DNA from: Cellulomonas gilvus ATCC 13127
GTDB taxonomy: Bacteria > Actinomycetota > Actinomycetes > Actinomycetales > Cellulomonadaceae
Assembly (NCBI RefSeq): GCF_000218545.1
Contig: NC_015671.1
Location: 3,410,001 to 3,474,000, forward strand
DNA length: 64,000 nt
Direction of reading: 5' to 3'
Position 1 is the stretch's first letter. Each line of letters opens with the position of its first letter. The notes below the pieces were generated by a model that saw only the letters and a program-made list of their open reading frames with translations, was not told where the DNA came from and made no database searches. The position numbers were made by a program, and so were the translations under genes. This document shows positions 42,732-50,748 of this stretch, piece by piece.

Positions 42732-45494
42732 ATGCGTGTTCTCCCCGAGACGTCCACCCGCCTGGTGCGGCGCACCGCGGCGTGCGTCGCCGCGGCCGCG
42801 CTCGTCGCCACGGGCGCCGTCGCCGTGACCACCGCGCAGGCGGCGGACGCCGCGCCCGGCGACGCCGGCTACACGTGGGGCAACGTCGAGATCGTCGGCG
42901 GCGGCTTCGTGCCCGGCATCATCTACAACCAGGGCGAGAAGGACCTCGTCTACGCGCGCACCGACATCGGCGGTGCGTACCGCATGGACAAGGCGACCAG
43001 GCGGTGGGTCCCGCTGCTGGACCACATCGGCTGGGACGAGTGGTCGCACACGGGCGTCCTCTCGCTCGCGACCGACGCCCGCGAGCCGGACCGCGTGTAC
43101 GCCGCGGTCGGCACGTACACCAACGACTGGGACCCGCAGAACGGCGCGATCCTGCGCTCCACGGACCGGGGCGAGACGTGGCAGCAGTCCGACCTGCCGT
43201 TCAAGGTCGGCGGCAACATGCCGGGTCGCGGCATGGGCGAACGCCTGCAGATCGACCCGAACGACAGCCGCGTGCTGTACCTGGGCACCGAGAACGGCAA
43301 CGGGCTGTGGCGATCGACCGACTACGGCGCGACCTGGGCCAAGGTCACCACGTTCCCGAACGTGGGCAGCTACGCGCAGGACCCCACGTCGGACAACTCC
43401 TACCTCACGCAGAACCAGGGCGTCGTGTGGGTCACGTTCGACCCGACCAGCGGCACACCCGGCAGCCGCAGCACGACGATCTACGTGGGCGTCGCGGACA
43501 AGGAGAACAACGTCTACCGGTCCACCGACGGCGGCACCACGTGGTCGCGCGTGCCCGGCCAGCCCACCGGCTTCCTGCCGCACAAGGGCGTGTTCGACGC
43601 GGTCGGCAAGCAGCTCTACATCGCGACGAGCGACACGGGCGGCCCGTACGACGGCGGCAAGGGTGACGTGTGGCGGCTGGACACGACCACCGGCACGTGG
43701 ACCCGCATCTCCCCGGTCCCGTCCACCAGCAGCGACCTGTACTACGGCTACTCGGGCCTGACGATCGACCGGCAGGACCCGGACACGATCATGGTCGCGA
43801 CGCAGGTGTCCTGGTGGCCGGACATCATCATCTACCGCTCGACGGACCGCGGGGCCACGTGGTCACCCATCTGGGAGTGGGCCGGCTACCCGAACCGGAC
43901 GCTGCGCTACACGCAGGACATCTCCGCGGCACCGTGGCTCGGCTTCGGCGCGACCAACCCGCAGCCGCCCGAGCCCGCGGTCAAGCTCGGCTGGATGACC
44001 GAGTCGCTCGAGATCGACCCGTTCGACTCGGACAAGATGATGTACGGCACCGGCGCCACGATCTACGGCACCGACAACCTCACCGACTGGGACACCGGCG
44101 GGACCGTGGACCTCACGGTCAAGGCGCAGGGCATCGAGGAGACCGCGGTGCTGGACCTGGCCGCTCCCCCGGGAGCCGTCGAGCTCGTGTCCGGCCTCGG
44201 CGACCTGGGCGGGTTCGTGCACACCGACATCACCCGGGTCCCCGCCAAGCAGTTCACGCAGCCGTTCCACGGCAGCGTCACGTCGGTGGACTTCGCGGGG
44301 ACCAAGCCGGCGACGATGGTGCGCGTCGGCTACGGCGTCTCGGGCTCGGTCGAATCGCACATCGGGGTCTCGACGTCGTCGGGCTCGTCCTGGTGGGCGG
44401 GTCAGGAGCCCGCCGGGGTGACCAAGCCGGGCACGGTCGCGGTCTCGGCCGACGGTGGTGCCGTGGTCTGGTCGCCCGAGGGCACCGGCGTGCACCGCTC
44501 GACCACGCTCGGCTCGAGCTGGACCGCGTCCACGGGCGTGCCCGCGCAGGCGCAGGTCGAGTCCGACCGGGTGGACGCGAAGGCGTTCTACGCCGTCAAG
44601 TCCGGCGCGTTCTACGTCTCGCGGGACGGCGGCGCGACGTTCACCAAGTCGGCCGCGAGCGGGTTCGCGGGCGAGGGCAACGTGCGGTTCGGCGCGGTCC
44701 CCGGGTTCGCGGGCCACGTGTGGCTCGCGGCGGAGAACGGCATGTTCCGGTCCACCGACTACGGCACGACGTTCACCAAGGTCGCGGGCTTCACCGACGG
44801 CGGCGCGGTCGGGTTCGGCAAGGCCGCACCGGGCGCGACGTACCCGGCCATCTACTCGACGTCGGAGTACGACGGGGTCCGCGGCTTCTTCCGCTCCGTG
44901 GACGGCGGCACCACGTGGACGCGCATCAACGACGACGAGCACCAGTTCGCGTGGACGGGTGCCGCCATCACCGGTGACCCGGACGTGTTCGGACGCGTGT
45001 ACGTGGGGACCAACGGGCGCGGCATCGTCGTGGGGAGCACGGGCACGACGCCCACCGTCCCGCCGACGCCCACGGCCACCCCGACGCCGACGCCCACCCC
45101 GACGCCCACGCCGACGCCCACCCCGACGCCGACGCCCACGCCCACGCCAACGACCTCGCCCACCACGTCGCCCACGGGCACGTGCGCGGTGCGGTACGCG
45201 ACCAACGACTGGCCCACCGGGTTCACCGCGTCGGTGAAGATCACCAACACCGGCACGACGCCGATCAGCGCGTGGTCGCTCGCGTTCACGTTCCCGGGCA
45301 ACCAGCAGGTCTCCAACGGCTGGTCGGGCACGTTCAGCCAGACGGGCCAGGCGGTCACCATCACGAACGCGCCGTGGAACGGGACCATCGCACCGGGCGG
45401 CTCGGCCGAGCTCGGGTTCAACGCCGGCTTCACGGGCAGCAACCCCCGGCCGACCGGCTTCACCCTCAACGGGACCACCTGCACCGCTTCATGA
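42732..45494 (+). CDS. secreted xyloglucanase/oligoxyloglucan hydrolase, GH74 + CBM2
   Basis: 920-aa secreted enzyme cleaving xyloglucan. Signal peptide about 1-38 (RRTAACVAAAALVATGAVAV...ADA). Residues about 40-770 form the two seven-bladed propellers of GH74 with many Asp-box-like repeats (YRSTDRGATW, FRSTDYGTTF, FRSVDGGTTW); ARTDIGGAYRMD holds the likely first catalytic Asp. A Thr-Pro linker covers about 775-815, then a C-terminal CBM2 (about 818-920) with paired cysteines and TNDWPTGF, NGWSGTF, NAPWNG surface Trp residues. AAAGGAG precedes the ATG. Typical of the Cellulomonas plant-wall system. Confidence 0.93.
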   Translation: MRVLPETSTRLVRRTAACVAAAALVATGAVAVTTAQAADAAPGDAGYTWGNVEIVGGGFVPGIIYNQGEKDLVYARTDIGGAYRMDKATRRWVPLLDHIGWDEWSHTGVLSLATDAREPDRVYAAVGTYTNDWDPQNGAILRSTDRGETWQQSDLPFKVGGNMPGRGMGERLQIDPNDSRVLYLGTENGNGLWRSTDYGATWAKVTTFPNVGSYAQDPTSDNSYLTQNQGVVWVTFDPTSGTPGSRSTTIYVGVADKENNVYRSTDGGTTWSRVPGQPTGFLPHKGVFDAVGKQLYIATSDTGGPYDGGKGDVWRLDTTTGTWTRISPVPSTSSDLYYGYSGLTIDRQDPDTIMVATQVSWWPDIIIYRSTDRGATWSPIWEWAGYPNRTLRYTQDISAAPWLGFGATNPQPPEPAVKLGWMTESLEIDPFDSDKMMYGTGATIYGTDNLTDWDTGGTVDLTVKAQGIEETAVLDLAAPPGAVELVSGLGDLGGFVHTDITRVPAKQFTQPFHGSVTSVDFAGTKPATMVRVGYGVSGSVESHIGVSTSSGSSWWAGQEPAGVTKPGTVAVSADGGAVVWSPEGTGVHRSTTLGSSWTASTGVPAQAQVESDRVDAKAFYAVKSGAFYVSRDGGATFTKSAASGFAGEGNVRFGAVPGFAGHVWLAAENGMFRSTDYGTTFTKVAGFTDGGAVGFGKAAPGATYPAIYSTSEYDGVRGFFRSVDGGTTWTRINDDEHQFAWTGAAITGDPDVFGRVYVGTNGRGIVVGSTGTTPTVPPTPTATPTPTPTPTPTPTPTPTPTPTPTPTTSPTTSPTGTCAVRYATNDWPTGFTASVKITNTGTTPISAWSLAFTFPGNQQVSNGWSGTFSQTGQAVTITNAPWNGTIAPGGSAELGFNAGFTGSNPRPTGFTLNGTTCTAS
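45061..45155 (+). repeat. Pro-Thr coding repeat in the GH74 linker
   Basis: Tandem copies of a six-base unit near CCGACG/CCCACG encode a run of alternating Thr-Pro, the flexible linker between catalytic domain and CBM2. Slippage-prone at the DNA level; not a CRISPR. Confidence 0.85.
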
Positions 45495-45505
45495 GGTGAG
45501 CCCCC

Positions 45506-45605
45506 CGTGGCGCGCGGAGCGACCTGGCTCCCGCGCCACGGCGACGGCCGGCGTCACGCCGGCCGGACGGGGGTGCGAGGGATGCGGACACCCCTCGCAC
45601 CCCCG
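45506..45605 (+). terminator. three consecutive hairpins after the GH74 gene
   Basis: (i) CGTGGCGCGCGGAGC at 45506-45520 against GCTCCCGCGCCACG at 45527-45540, one bulge. (ii) GGCCGGCG/CGCCGGCC at 45546-45564, 3-base loop. (iii) CGGGGGTGCGAGGG (45568-45581) against CCCTCGCACCCCCG (45592-45605), 14 perfect pairs, 10-base loop. Together they fill 100 bases between GH74 and the DUF4397 operon. Confidence 0.7.
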
Positions 45606-45739
45606 TCGTCGTGCCGCCGGAGCTCGTGGGCAGCGGCGCGAAGAAAGTCGTCCGCAGGTGCGTCCACCGGGGCCGCTCGTCCGGAAGTACGGACGACACC
45701 AGCTCGCCACCCGGGCGAGCGTCCCGGAAGGAGACCCCG

Positions 45740-46573
45740 ATGCGCGCACGAACGATCGCCTGCGGCACCGCTGCCGTGGCCACCCTCGGACTCGCTCTCG
45801 TCGCCACGCCCGCGAGCGCGGCGGACGACGCCCAGCTCTCCGTGCTGCACGGCGTGCCGGACCTGACCGTCGACGTGTGGGTCGACGGCAAGCTCACGCT
45901 CGACGACTTCGCGCCCGGCGACCTGGCCGGCCCGCTCGACCTGCCCGCGGGCACCTACACGGTCGCGATCACCGCGTCCGACGCCGAGGACGACAGCGAC
46001 CCGGCCATCGGCCCGGTGGACCTCGAGCTCGCGGCGGGCGGCAGCTACACCGCCGCGGCGCACCTGGACGCGGACGGCCAGCCGACCGCGACGCTGTTCA
46101 CCAACGACATCTCGACGACGGCGGCGGGCGAGGGCCGGCTGACCGTGCGGCACATCGCGGCGGCCCCGGCGGTCGACGTGCTGGCGGGCGGCGACGCGGT
46201 GGTCTCGGGCCTGGAGAACCCCGACGAGGCCGTGCTCGACCTCCCGGCGGGCACCGTCTCGGCGTCGGTCGTCGCGGCGGGCACCACCGAGCCGACGCTC
46301 CTGGGCCCGGCCGACGTGGACGTCGCCGAGGGCTCCAACGTGATCGTCTACGCGTGGGGCGACGCGAGCGCCGACCCGTCGAGCCTCGCGCTGGCGACCC
46401 AGGTGATCGACGGCCTGCACAGCGACCCGACGGCCGTCCAGGCCGGTGAGCTGGGCCTCGCCGCCGCACAGGACCAGGGTCCGGCGGCGTGGCTGTGGGC
46501 GGTCGGCGCGCTCGTCGTGGCAGCCGGCATCGGCACGGGCCTGGCTGCCCGGCGCTCCACGGTCCGGGGCTGA
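45740..46573 (+). CDS. DUF4397 surface protein with C-terminal membrane anchor
   Basis: 277-aa exported protein. Signal peptide about 1-28 (MRARTIACGTAAVATLGLALVATPASA, given as motif region). Two DUF4397 modules follow (QLSVLHGVPDLTVDVWVDG and RLTVRHIAAAPAVDVLAGG start them). The C-terminus has one helix (WLWAVGALVVAAGIGTGLAA) and a basic tail RRSTVRG, the layout of a sortase-sorting signal, but I find no LPXTG before the helix. The next gene is a class F sortase, so this is its likely client or partner. GGAAGGAGA precedes the ATG. First gene of a four-gene operon with an ECF sigma/anti-sigma pair. Confidence 0.87.
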   Translation: MRARTIACGTAAVATLGLALVATPASAADDAQLSVLHGVPDLTVDVWVDGKLTLDDFAPGDLAGPLDLPAGTYTVAITASDAEDDSDPAIGPVDLELAAGGSYTAAAHLDADGQPTATLFTNDISTTAAGEGRLTVRHIAAAPAVDVLAGGDAVVSGLENPDEAVLDLPAGTVSASVVAAGTTEPTLLGPADVDVAEGSNVIVYAWGDASADPSSLALATQVIDGLHSDPTAVQAGELGLAAAQDQGPAAWLWAVGALVVAAGIGTGLAARRSTVRG

Positions 46574-46576
46574 CCG

Positions 46577-47260
46577 GTGGCCCGCCGACCTGCCGGCCGG
46601 TGGGCGCTCGCCGTGGCACTGACCGTGGCGCTCGGCGCGGCGTCCGCCTGCACCCCCCCGGGTCAGGCCGACGCCGCGCCGGGCGGCGCACCGTCCCCCA
46701 CCGTCGTGCCGGCCACCCCTGCACCGGCCGGCACGACGCCCCGGGCGGACCTGCTCCCGGACATACCGGTGCGCCGCGCCACCCCGCCCCCGGCGGTGGA
46801 CCGGCCCGCCCCGGAACGGCTCACGATCGGGACGGGCGACGAGGCGATCGTCATGCCCGTCGATCCGGTCGGGGTCGCCGACGACGGCTCGATGGAGCTG
46901 CCGCCCGATGCGGACCGGGCCGGGTGGTACCGGTACGGCCGGACCCCGGGCGATCCCGCCGGGCACACGGTGCTGGCGGCGCACGTCGACTCGCGCCTGA
47001 CCGGCATCGGACCGCTCGCGGACCTCGACGAGGTCGAGCCCGGCACCGTGGTCACGGTCCGCACCGCGGACGGCACGCAGCACCGCTACCGCACCACCGA
47101 CGTGGTCCGGCTCGCCAAGGACGACGCCCCCGTGTCCGCCTGGTTCGCACGTGAGGGGCCCGCGCGGCTCGTCGTGATCACGTGCGGGGGGGCGTGGGAC
47201 GCCGCGATAGGGCACTATGCCGACAACGTCGTGCTCACCGCCGAGCCTGTCGCGCCATGA
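46577..47260 (+). CDS. class F sortase
   Basis: 227-aa transpeptidase-family protein anchored in the membrane. The N-terminal signal segment ends AASACTPP, which could be a lipobox. The sortase barrel covers about residues 80-225, with catalytic His in LAAHVDSR and Cys in VVITCGG. The usual third catalytic residue, an Arg in the strand after the Cys (often Y-R-D-N in class F), is absent: the sequence reads GHYADNVVL and no Arg follows the Cys. It begins (GTG) 3 bases after the DUF4397 stop and its own stop overlaps the sigma gene (ATGA). Confidence 0.87.
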   Translation: MARRPAGRWALAVALTVALGAASACTPPGQADAAPGGAPSPTVVPATPAPAGTTPRADLLPDIPVRRATPPPAVDRPAPERLTIGTGDEAIVMPVDPVGVADDGSMELPPDADRAGWYRYGRTPGDPAGHTVLAAHVDSRLTGIGPLADLDEVEPGTVVTVRTADGTQHRYRTTDVVRLAKDDAPVSAWFAREGPARLVVITCGGAWDAAIGHYADNVVLTAEPVAP

Positions 47261-47883
47261 GCGTGGGCACGGCCACGGCACCCCCGTCCCGTCAGGAGCA
47301 GCACGTGACCTCAGGCCTCGACGATCGCGCCGCGTCGCGCGACGGCGACGGGGTCGAGGCGCTGGGTGCGGCGTTCGCCGCAGGCGACGAGCAGGCGTTC
47401 CGCGAGGCCTACCGGCGCTGGTCCACGCTCGTGCACACCGTGGCGCTGCGCTCGCTCGGTTCGGCGAGCGACGCCGAGGAGGTGACGCAGACCGTGTTCG
47501 TGGACGCGTGGCGGGCGCACGCGCGGTTCGACCCGGCGCGCTCGCGGCTGCCGGCGTGGCTCGTCGGGATCACGCGGCACGCGGTCGCGGACGCGCACGA
47601 GCGGCGCGCGCGGGACCGGCGGCTGACCGAGGCCGTCGAGCCGCCCGCCGAGCAGGTGGCCGCGGCCGACGAGCGCGTGGTGCAGCAGATCGTGGTGCGC
47701 GACGAGCTGGACCGCCTGGGCGACCCGCAGCGCGAGATCCTGCGGCTCGCGTTCTACGAGGACCTGACGCACCACCAGATCGCCAGCAAGATGGACCTGC
47801 CGCTCGGCACCGTGAAGAGTCACCTGCGGCGCAGCCTGGCGCGGCTCCGAGACCGATGGGAGGTGGAAGGTGTCGCCGGATGA
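47257..47883 (+). CDS. ECF sigma factor (SigK-like)
   Basis: 208-aa extracytoplasmic-function sigma factor. Region 2 is about residues 40-105 (YRRWSTLVHTVALRSLG, ASDAEEVTQTVFVDAWR) and region 4 about 150-200 (LGDPQREILRLAFYEDLTHHQIASKMDLPLGTVKSHLRR, quoted in part). It directs RNA polymerase to a small regulon, probably including its own operon. An ATGA overlap with the sortase gene supports the start at 47257, though a GTG at 47306 with GGAGCAG upstream is possible. It overlaps the anti-sigma gene by 14 bases. Confidence 0.9.
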   Translation: MSVGTATAPPSRQEQHVTSGLDDRAASRDGDGVEALGAAFAAGDEQAFREAYRRWSTLVHTVALRSLGSASDAEEVTQTVFVDAWRAHARFDPARSRLPAWLVGITRHAVADAHERRARDRRLTEAVEPPAEQVAAADERVVQQIVVRDELDRLGDPQREILRLAFYEDLTHHQIASKMDLPLGTVKSHLRRSLARLRDRWEVEGVAG

Positions 47884-48613
47884 CCAGCACGTGGACGACG
47901 ACCTGCTGACCCTCCTCGCGCTCGGGGAGCAGGTCGGCACGTCGGACGACCTCGCCCACCTCGCGGCGTGCGAACGGTGCGCGGCCGAGGTCGCGTCGCT
48001 CGCCGACGTCGCGGTCGCGGCACGGCACGCCGCCGCACCCACACCCCCGCCCGATCGGGTGTGGGCGGCCGTGGCCGCCGAGCTGGACCTCACCGACCGG
48101 ACGCCCCCGGTCACGACGAGCGCCGAGCCCGAGCGTGACGCCGCCGAGCAGGCGGGCGCCGTGGTGCTCCCGCTGGCCCGGCCGCGGCGCAGCTGGGGCT
48201 GGGTGGCCGCCGCGGCCGCCGCGGGCGTCCTGATCGGCGGGGTCGGCACGTGGGCGGCCGTGGACCGGCAGCCGTCGTGGGACGTGCTCGCGACCGCCGT
48301 GCTCGACCCGCTGCCCGGTTGGGAGGCGCTCGGGTCGGCGCAGGTCGAGACCGACTCCTCGGGCCACCGCGTGCTCGTCGTGGACCTCGACGACCAGCAG
48401 GACGACCAGGGCTTCCGTGAGGTCTGGCTGCTCAAGCCCGACGTGTCCGGCCTCGTGAGCGTCGGCACGCTCGAGGGCACCTCGGGCCGGTTCGACCTGC
48501 CCGCGGGGCTGGACCTCGACGAGTTCTCGGTGGTCGACGTCTCGCTCGAGCAGTTCGACGGCGACCCGGCGCACTCGGGCGACTCGATCGTCCGCGGCGC
48601 GCTCGACGCCTGA
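47870..48613 (+). CDS. zinc-binding anti-sigma factor (RskA-like)
   Basis: 247-aa membrane protein. The cytoplasmic N-terminus holds a ZAS-type HxxxCxxC motif (HLAACERC near residue 29). One helix lies at about 108-125 (WGWVAAAAAAGVLIGGVGTWAA). The extracellular domain from about 130 to the end resembles RskA (WLLKPDVSGLVSVGTLEG, RFDLPAGLDLDEFSVVDVSLEQFDG). It should hold the adjacent ECF sigma factor at the membrane until released. GTG start at 47870. Confidence 0.88.
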   Translation: MSPDDQHVDDDLLTLLALGEQVGTSDDLAHLAACERCAAEVASLADVAVAARHAAAPTPPPDRVWAAVAAELDLTDRTPPVTTSAEPERDAAEQAGAVVLPLARPRRSWGWVAAAAAAGVLIGGVGTWAAVDRQPSWDVLATAVLDPLPGWEALGSAQVETDSSGHRVLVVDLDDQQDDQGFREVWLLKPDVSGLVSVGTLEGTSGRFDLPAGLDLDEFSVVDVSLEQFDGDPAHSGDSIVRGALDA

Positions 48614-48614
48614 C

Positions 48615-48647
48615 CGCCGGCCGCTCGCACGCTCACGCGGGCCGGCG
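48615..48647. terminator. hairpin between convergent anti-sigma and DUF4386 genes
   Basis: CGCCGGCC (48615-48622) and GGCCGGCG (48640-48647) form an 8-bp stem with a 17-base loop; the right arm lies in the end of the DUF4386 gene. Confidence 0.45.
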
Positions 48648-49307
48648 CAGACCCCGCGCCACGAGCCACACGCCGAGCGACAGCTCCCACGCGAAGATCG
48701 GCAGGACCGCGACCGCGGACAGCGCCGAGAGCTGGCTGTTGTGCCCGAGCGCGGTCAGCAGCACCGACACGATCTGCAGCGGCGCACCCACCACGCCCAG
48801 CAGCGGGATGGCGCGCGGCACGCGCCGGTGCTGCAGCAGCACCGAGCCGAGCAGCGCCGCGTTCACGGCCGAGACCAGGCCCGGGCCCAGCAGGAACGTC
48901 CAGTCGCGCAGCGCGACCAGCGCGTGCGCGGTCACCAGCGCGGCGCCCTCGTCGGGCACCGCCCCGGCCGCGACGTCCTGCCGCAGCGTCAGCACCGCGA
49001 GCAGGCTCAGCACGCCGACCGCGATGATCGCGGCCTCGAGCACGCGTGACGTCACGAAGCCGAGCGCGCGGGCGGGCGCGTCGGCCCGCAGCAGGCGGTG
49101 CAGCACCACCGCGGTCCCCACGCATGCGGCCGCGTTGACCAGGTCCAGCAGCAGCCCCGCCGTGACGCGTGCGTCCGCGCCCGGACCCAGCACGTAGCGC
49201 GCGTCGTCGAGCACCGGGCTCAGCAGCAGCAGCGCCGGGATCGAGGAGGCGAACGTCAGCAGGTAGAGCGCACCCGCGAGGCGCGCGGTGCGGCGATCGG
49301 TGTCCAC
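48633..49307 (-). CDS. DUF4386 family membrane protein
   Basis: 224-aa protein with six hydrophobic helices. RTARLAGALYLLTFASSIPALLL at the start, VLEAAIIAVGVLSLL in the middle and LLGVVGAPLQIVSVLL near residue 165 match DUF4386, a family of unknown role. It is divergent from a TetR regulator with two shared operators between, so it is the probable target of that repressor. Confidence 0.85.
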   Translation of the reverse strand: MDTDRRTARLAGALYLLTFASSIPALLLLSPVLDDARYVLGPGADARVTAGLLLDLVNAAACVGTAVVLHRLLRADAPARALGFVTSRVLEAAIIAVGVLSLLAVLTLRQDVAAGAVPDEGAALVTAHALVALRDWTFLLGPGLVSAVNAALLGSVLLQHRRVPRAIPLLGVVGAPLQIVSVLLTALGHNSQLSALSAVAVLPIFAWELSLGVWLVARGLRRPA

Positions 49308-49325
49308 GGGAGTCCTTCCGGTTCA

Positions 49326-49342
49326 GGTGTACGGCGTACACC
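49326..49342. promoter_or_regulatory. TetR operator 1
   Basis: GGTGTACG-G-CGTACACC is a perfect 17-base inverted repeat, 18 bases upstream of the DUF4386 start and 50 bases upstream of the TetR start. Confidence 0.75.
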
Positions 49343-49360
49343 AGTCGTGCCGGACCGTAA

Positions 49361-49377
49361 GGTGGACGCCGTACACC
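49361..49377. promoter_or_regulatory. TetR operator 2
   Basis: GGTGGACG-C-CGTACACC repeats operator 1 with one changed base in an arm; centres are 35 bp apart. It overlaps TAAGGT (49358-49363), a possible -10 of the regulator gene. Confidence 0.7.
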
Positions 49378-49392
49378 TGTCAAGGAGGGGAC

Positions 49393-50058
49393 ATGACCGA
49401 GACCCGGCGCGAGCGCCTCAACCGCGAGCGCGTGCTGCAGGCCGCGGTCGAGCTCGCGGACCGCGAGGGGCTCGAGGCGGTGAGCATGCGCGCTCTCGCG
49501 GACGCGCTCGACGTGGTGCCCATGGCGCTCTACAAGCACGTCGCGGGCAAGGAGCAGCTGCTCGACGGCATGGTGGACCGCGTGATCGCGGAGATCGACG
49601 CCCCCGCACCGGGCGTCGGCTGGCGCACGGCGCTGCGGGCCCGCGTGCTGTCCGCGCGCGCCATGCTCACGCGCCACCCCTGGGCGCGCCGCGCGCTCGA
49701 GACCCGCACCACGCGCACCCCTGCGGTGCTGCACCACCTCGACACGACCATCGGCATCCTGCGCTCGGGCGGCTTCCCGGACCCCCTCACGCACGACCTG
49801 ATGCACGCGTTCGGCAGCCGCATGTGGGGCTTCACGCAGGAGCTGTTCGAGGCCGCGCCCGCTCCCCCGCCCGACCCGGCGGCGCTCGCCGCGCTCGCCG
49901 CCCGCTACCCGAACGTCGCGGCCGTGGCGGGCGTCGCCTCGCACGACGAGGGCACGGTCGTCGGCCCCGGGTGCGACGACCAGCGCGAGTTCGAGTTCGC
50001 GCTGGACCTCATGCTCGACGCGTTCGCCCGGCTCGCCCCCGGCGCCTCACACACCTAG
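49393..50058 (+). CDS. TetR family transcriptional repressor
   Basis: 221-aa regulator. The HTH domain is at about residues 8-55 (RERVLQAAVELADREGLEAVSMRALADALDVVPMALYKHVAGKEQLLDGM, quoted in part), followed by a TetR_C-type ligand domain with LHHLDTTIGILRSGGF and FTQELFE. It probably represses itself and the divergent DUF4386 gene by binding the two 17-base repeats. AAGGAGG lies 5 bases before the ATG. Confidence 0.9.
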   Translation: MTETRRERLNRERVLQAAVELADREGLEAVSMRALADALDVVPMALYKHVAGKEQLLDGMVDRVIAEIDAPAPGVGWRTALRARVLSARAMLTRHPWARRALETRTTRTPAVLHHLDTTIGILRSGGFPDPLTHDLMHAFGSRMWGFTQELFEAAPAPPPDPAALAALAARYPNVAAVAGVASHDEGTVVGPGCDDQREFEFALDLMLDAFARLAPGASHT

Positions 50059-50095
50059 CGGCACACCGCACGGGCACGATGGGTAGGGTGCCGAC

Positions 50096-50407
50096 GTGGC
50101 CGACGAGTTGCTCCTGAGCCCCGGGCAGGTGCGGATCGCACGCATCGCGACGGGCCTCGTGCTCGCGATGCTCACCCTGGGTACCGTGGTCGCGCTGGTG
50201 ACGTACCCGAGCTGGCAGCTGGGGCTCGCCCTCGTCTGCGTGCTCGCCGCCGCTCCCCTGGCCCTCCTGCTGCCGGGCCGCATGCGCGCACCGCTGCAGC
50301 CCGGAGTACCGGCGCGCGCCTACCTCGCGTCGGCCGGCCTGGCGGTGGGGGCGGTCGCGCTCATCGCGGCCGCCGGCGTGCTCTTCTCGCAGGCACCGAT
50401 CCGCTAG
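50096..50407 (+). CDS. hypothetical small membrane protein
   Basis: 103-aa protein with three hydrophobic helices (about 18-38, 40-60 and 75-98). No recognised domain. TAGGGT ends 6 bases before the GTG, marking a leaderless start. Its stop shares bases with the stop of the convergent gene (overlap of 4). Confidence 0.7.
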   Translation: MADELLLSPGQVRIARIATGLVLAMLTLGTVVALVTYPSWQLGLALVCVLAAAPLALLLPGRMRAPLQPGVPARAYLASAGLAVGAVALIAAAGVLFSQAPIR

Positions 50408-50748
50408 TCGGCGGTGCGGGCCTCGCGCTCCTGGAACGCCGCGGCGCGGGACTCCTCGAGCTGCGCCTTGCCCTGCGCCACCAGGGTGTCGCGCTCCTCG
50501 GGGCTCAGCGCGGCCCACTGCTGCGTGGCCTTCTGCGCCGCCGGGGCGACCGCGGCGTCGAACTCGGGCGTGCGCGCGACGTCGCGCAGCGAGCGTCGGC
50601 CCGCGAGCACGTCGTCGAGCAGGTCGCCCAGGGGCGTGCCCGCGTTCTGGTCACGCAGCTCGGTCAGCGAGCGCCGGAGCATGCGATCCATGCCGGCGTC
50701 CTGCGCGGTGATGCCGAGCAACGGCTCGGGCTGGTTCGGCTCGCTCAT
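50404..50748 (-). CDS. hypothetical protein, third gene of a type VII-like operon
   Basis: 114-aa acidic, soluble, helix-rich protein with no recognised domain (PLLGITAQDAGMDRMLRRSLTEL start; repeated Arg/Glu later). The ATG overlaps the stop of the WXG-type protein (ATGA), so they are made together. It could be a chaperone or immunity-like partner of that protein; position is the only evidence. Confidence 0.72.
   Translation of the reverse strand: MSEPNQPEPLLGITAQDAGMDRMLRRSLTELRDQNAGTPLGDLLDDVLAGRRSLRDVARTPEFDAAVAPAAQKATQQWAALSPEERDTLVAQGKAQLEESRAAAFQEREARTAD

Noticed and set aside
45061-45155. Short tandem repeat that could be read as a CRISPR-like array
   Set aside because: The unit is six bases with no spacers and encodes the Thr-Pro linker of the GH74 enzyme.
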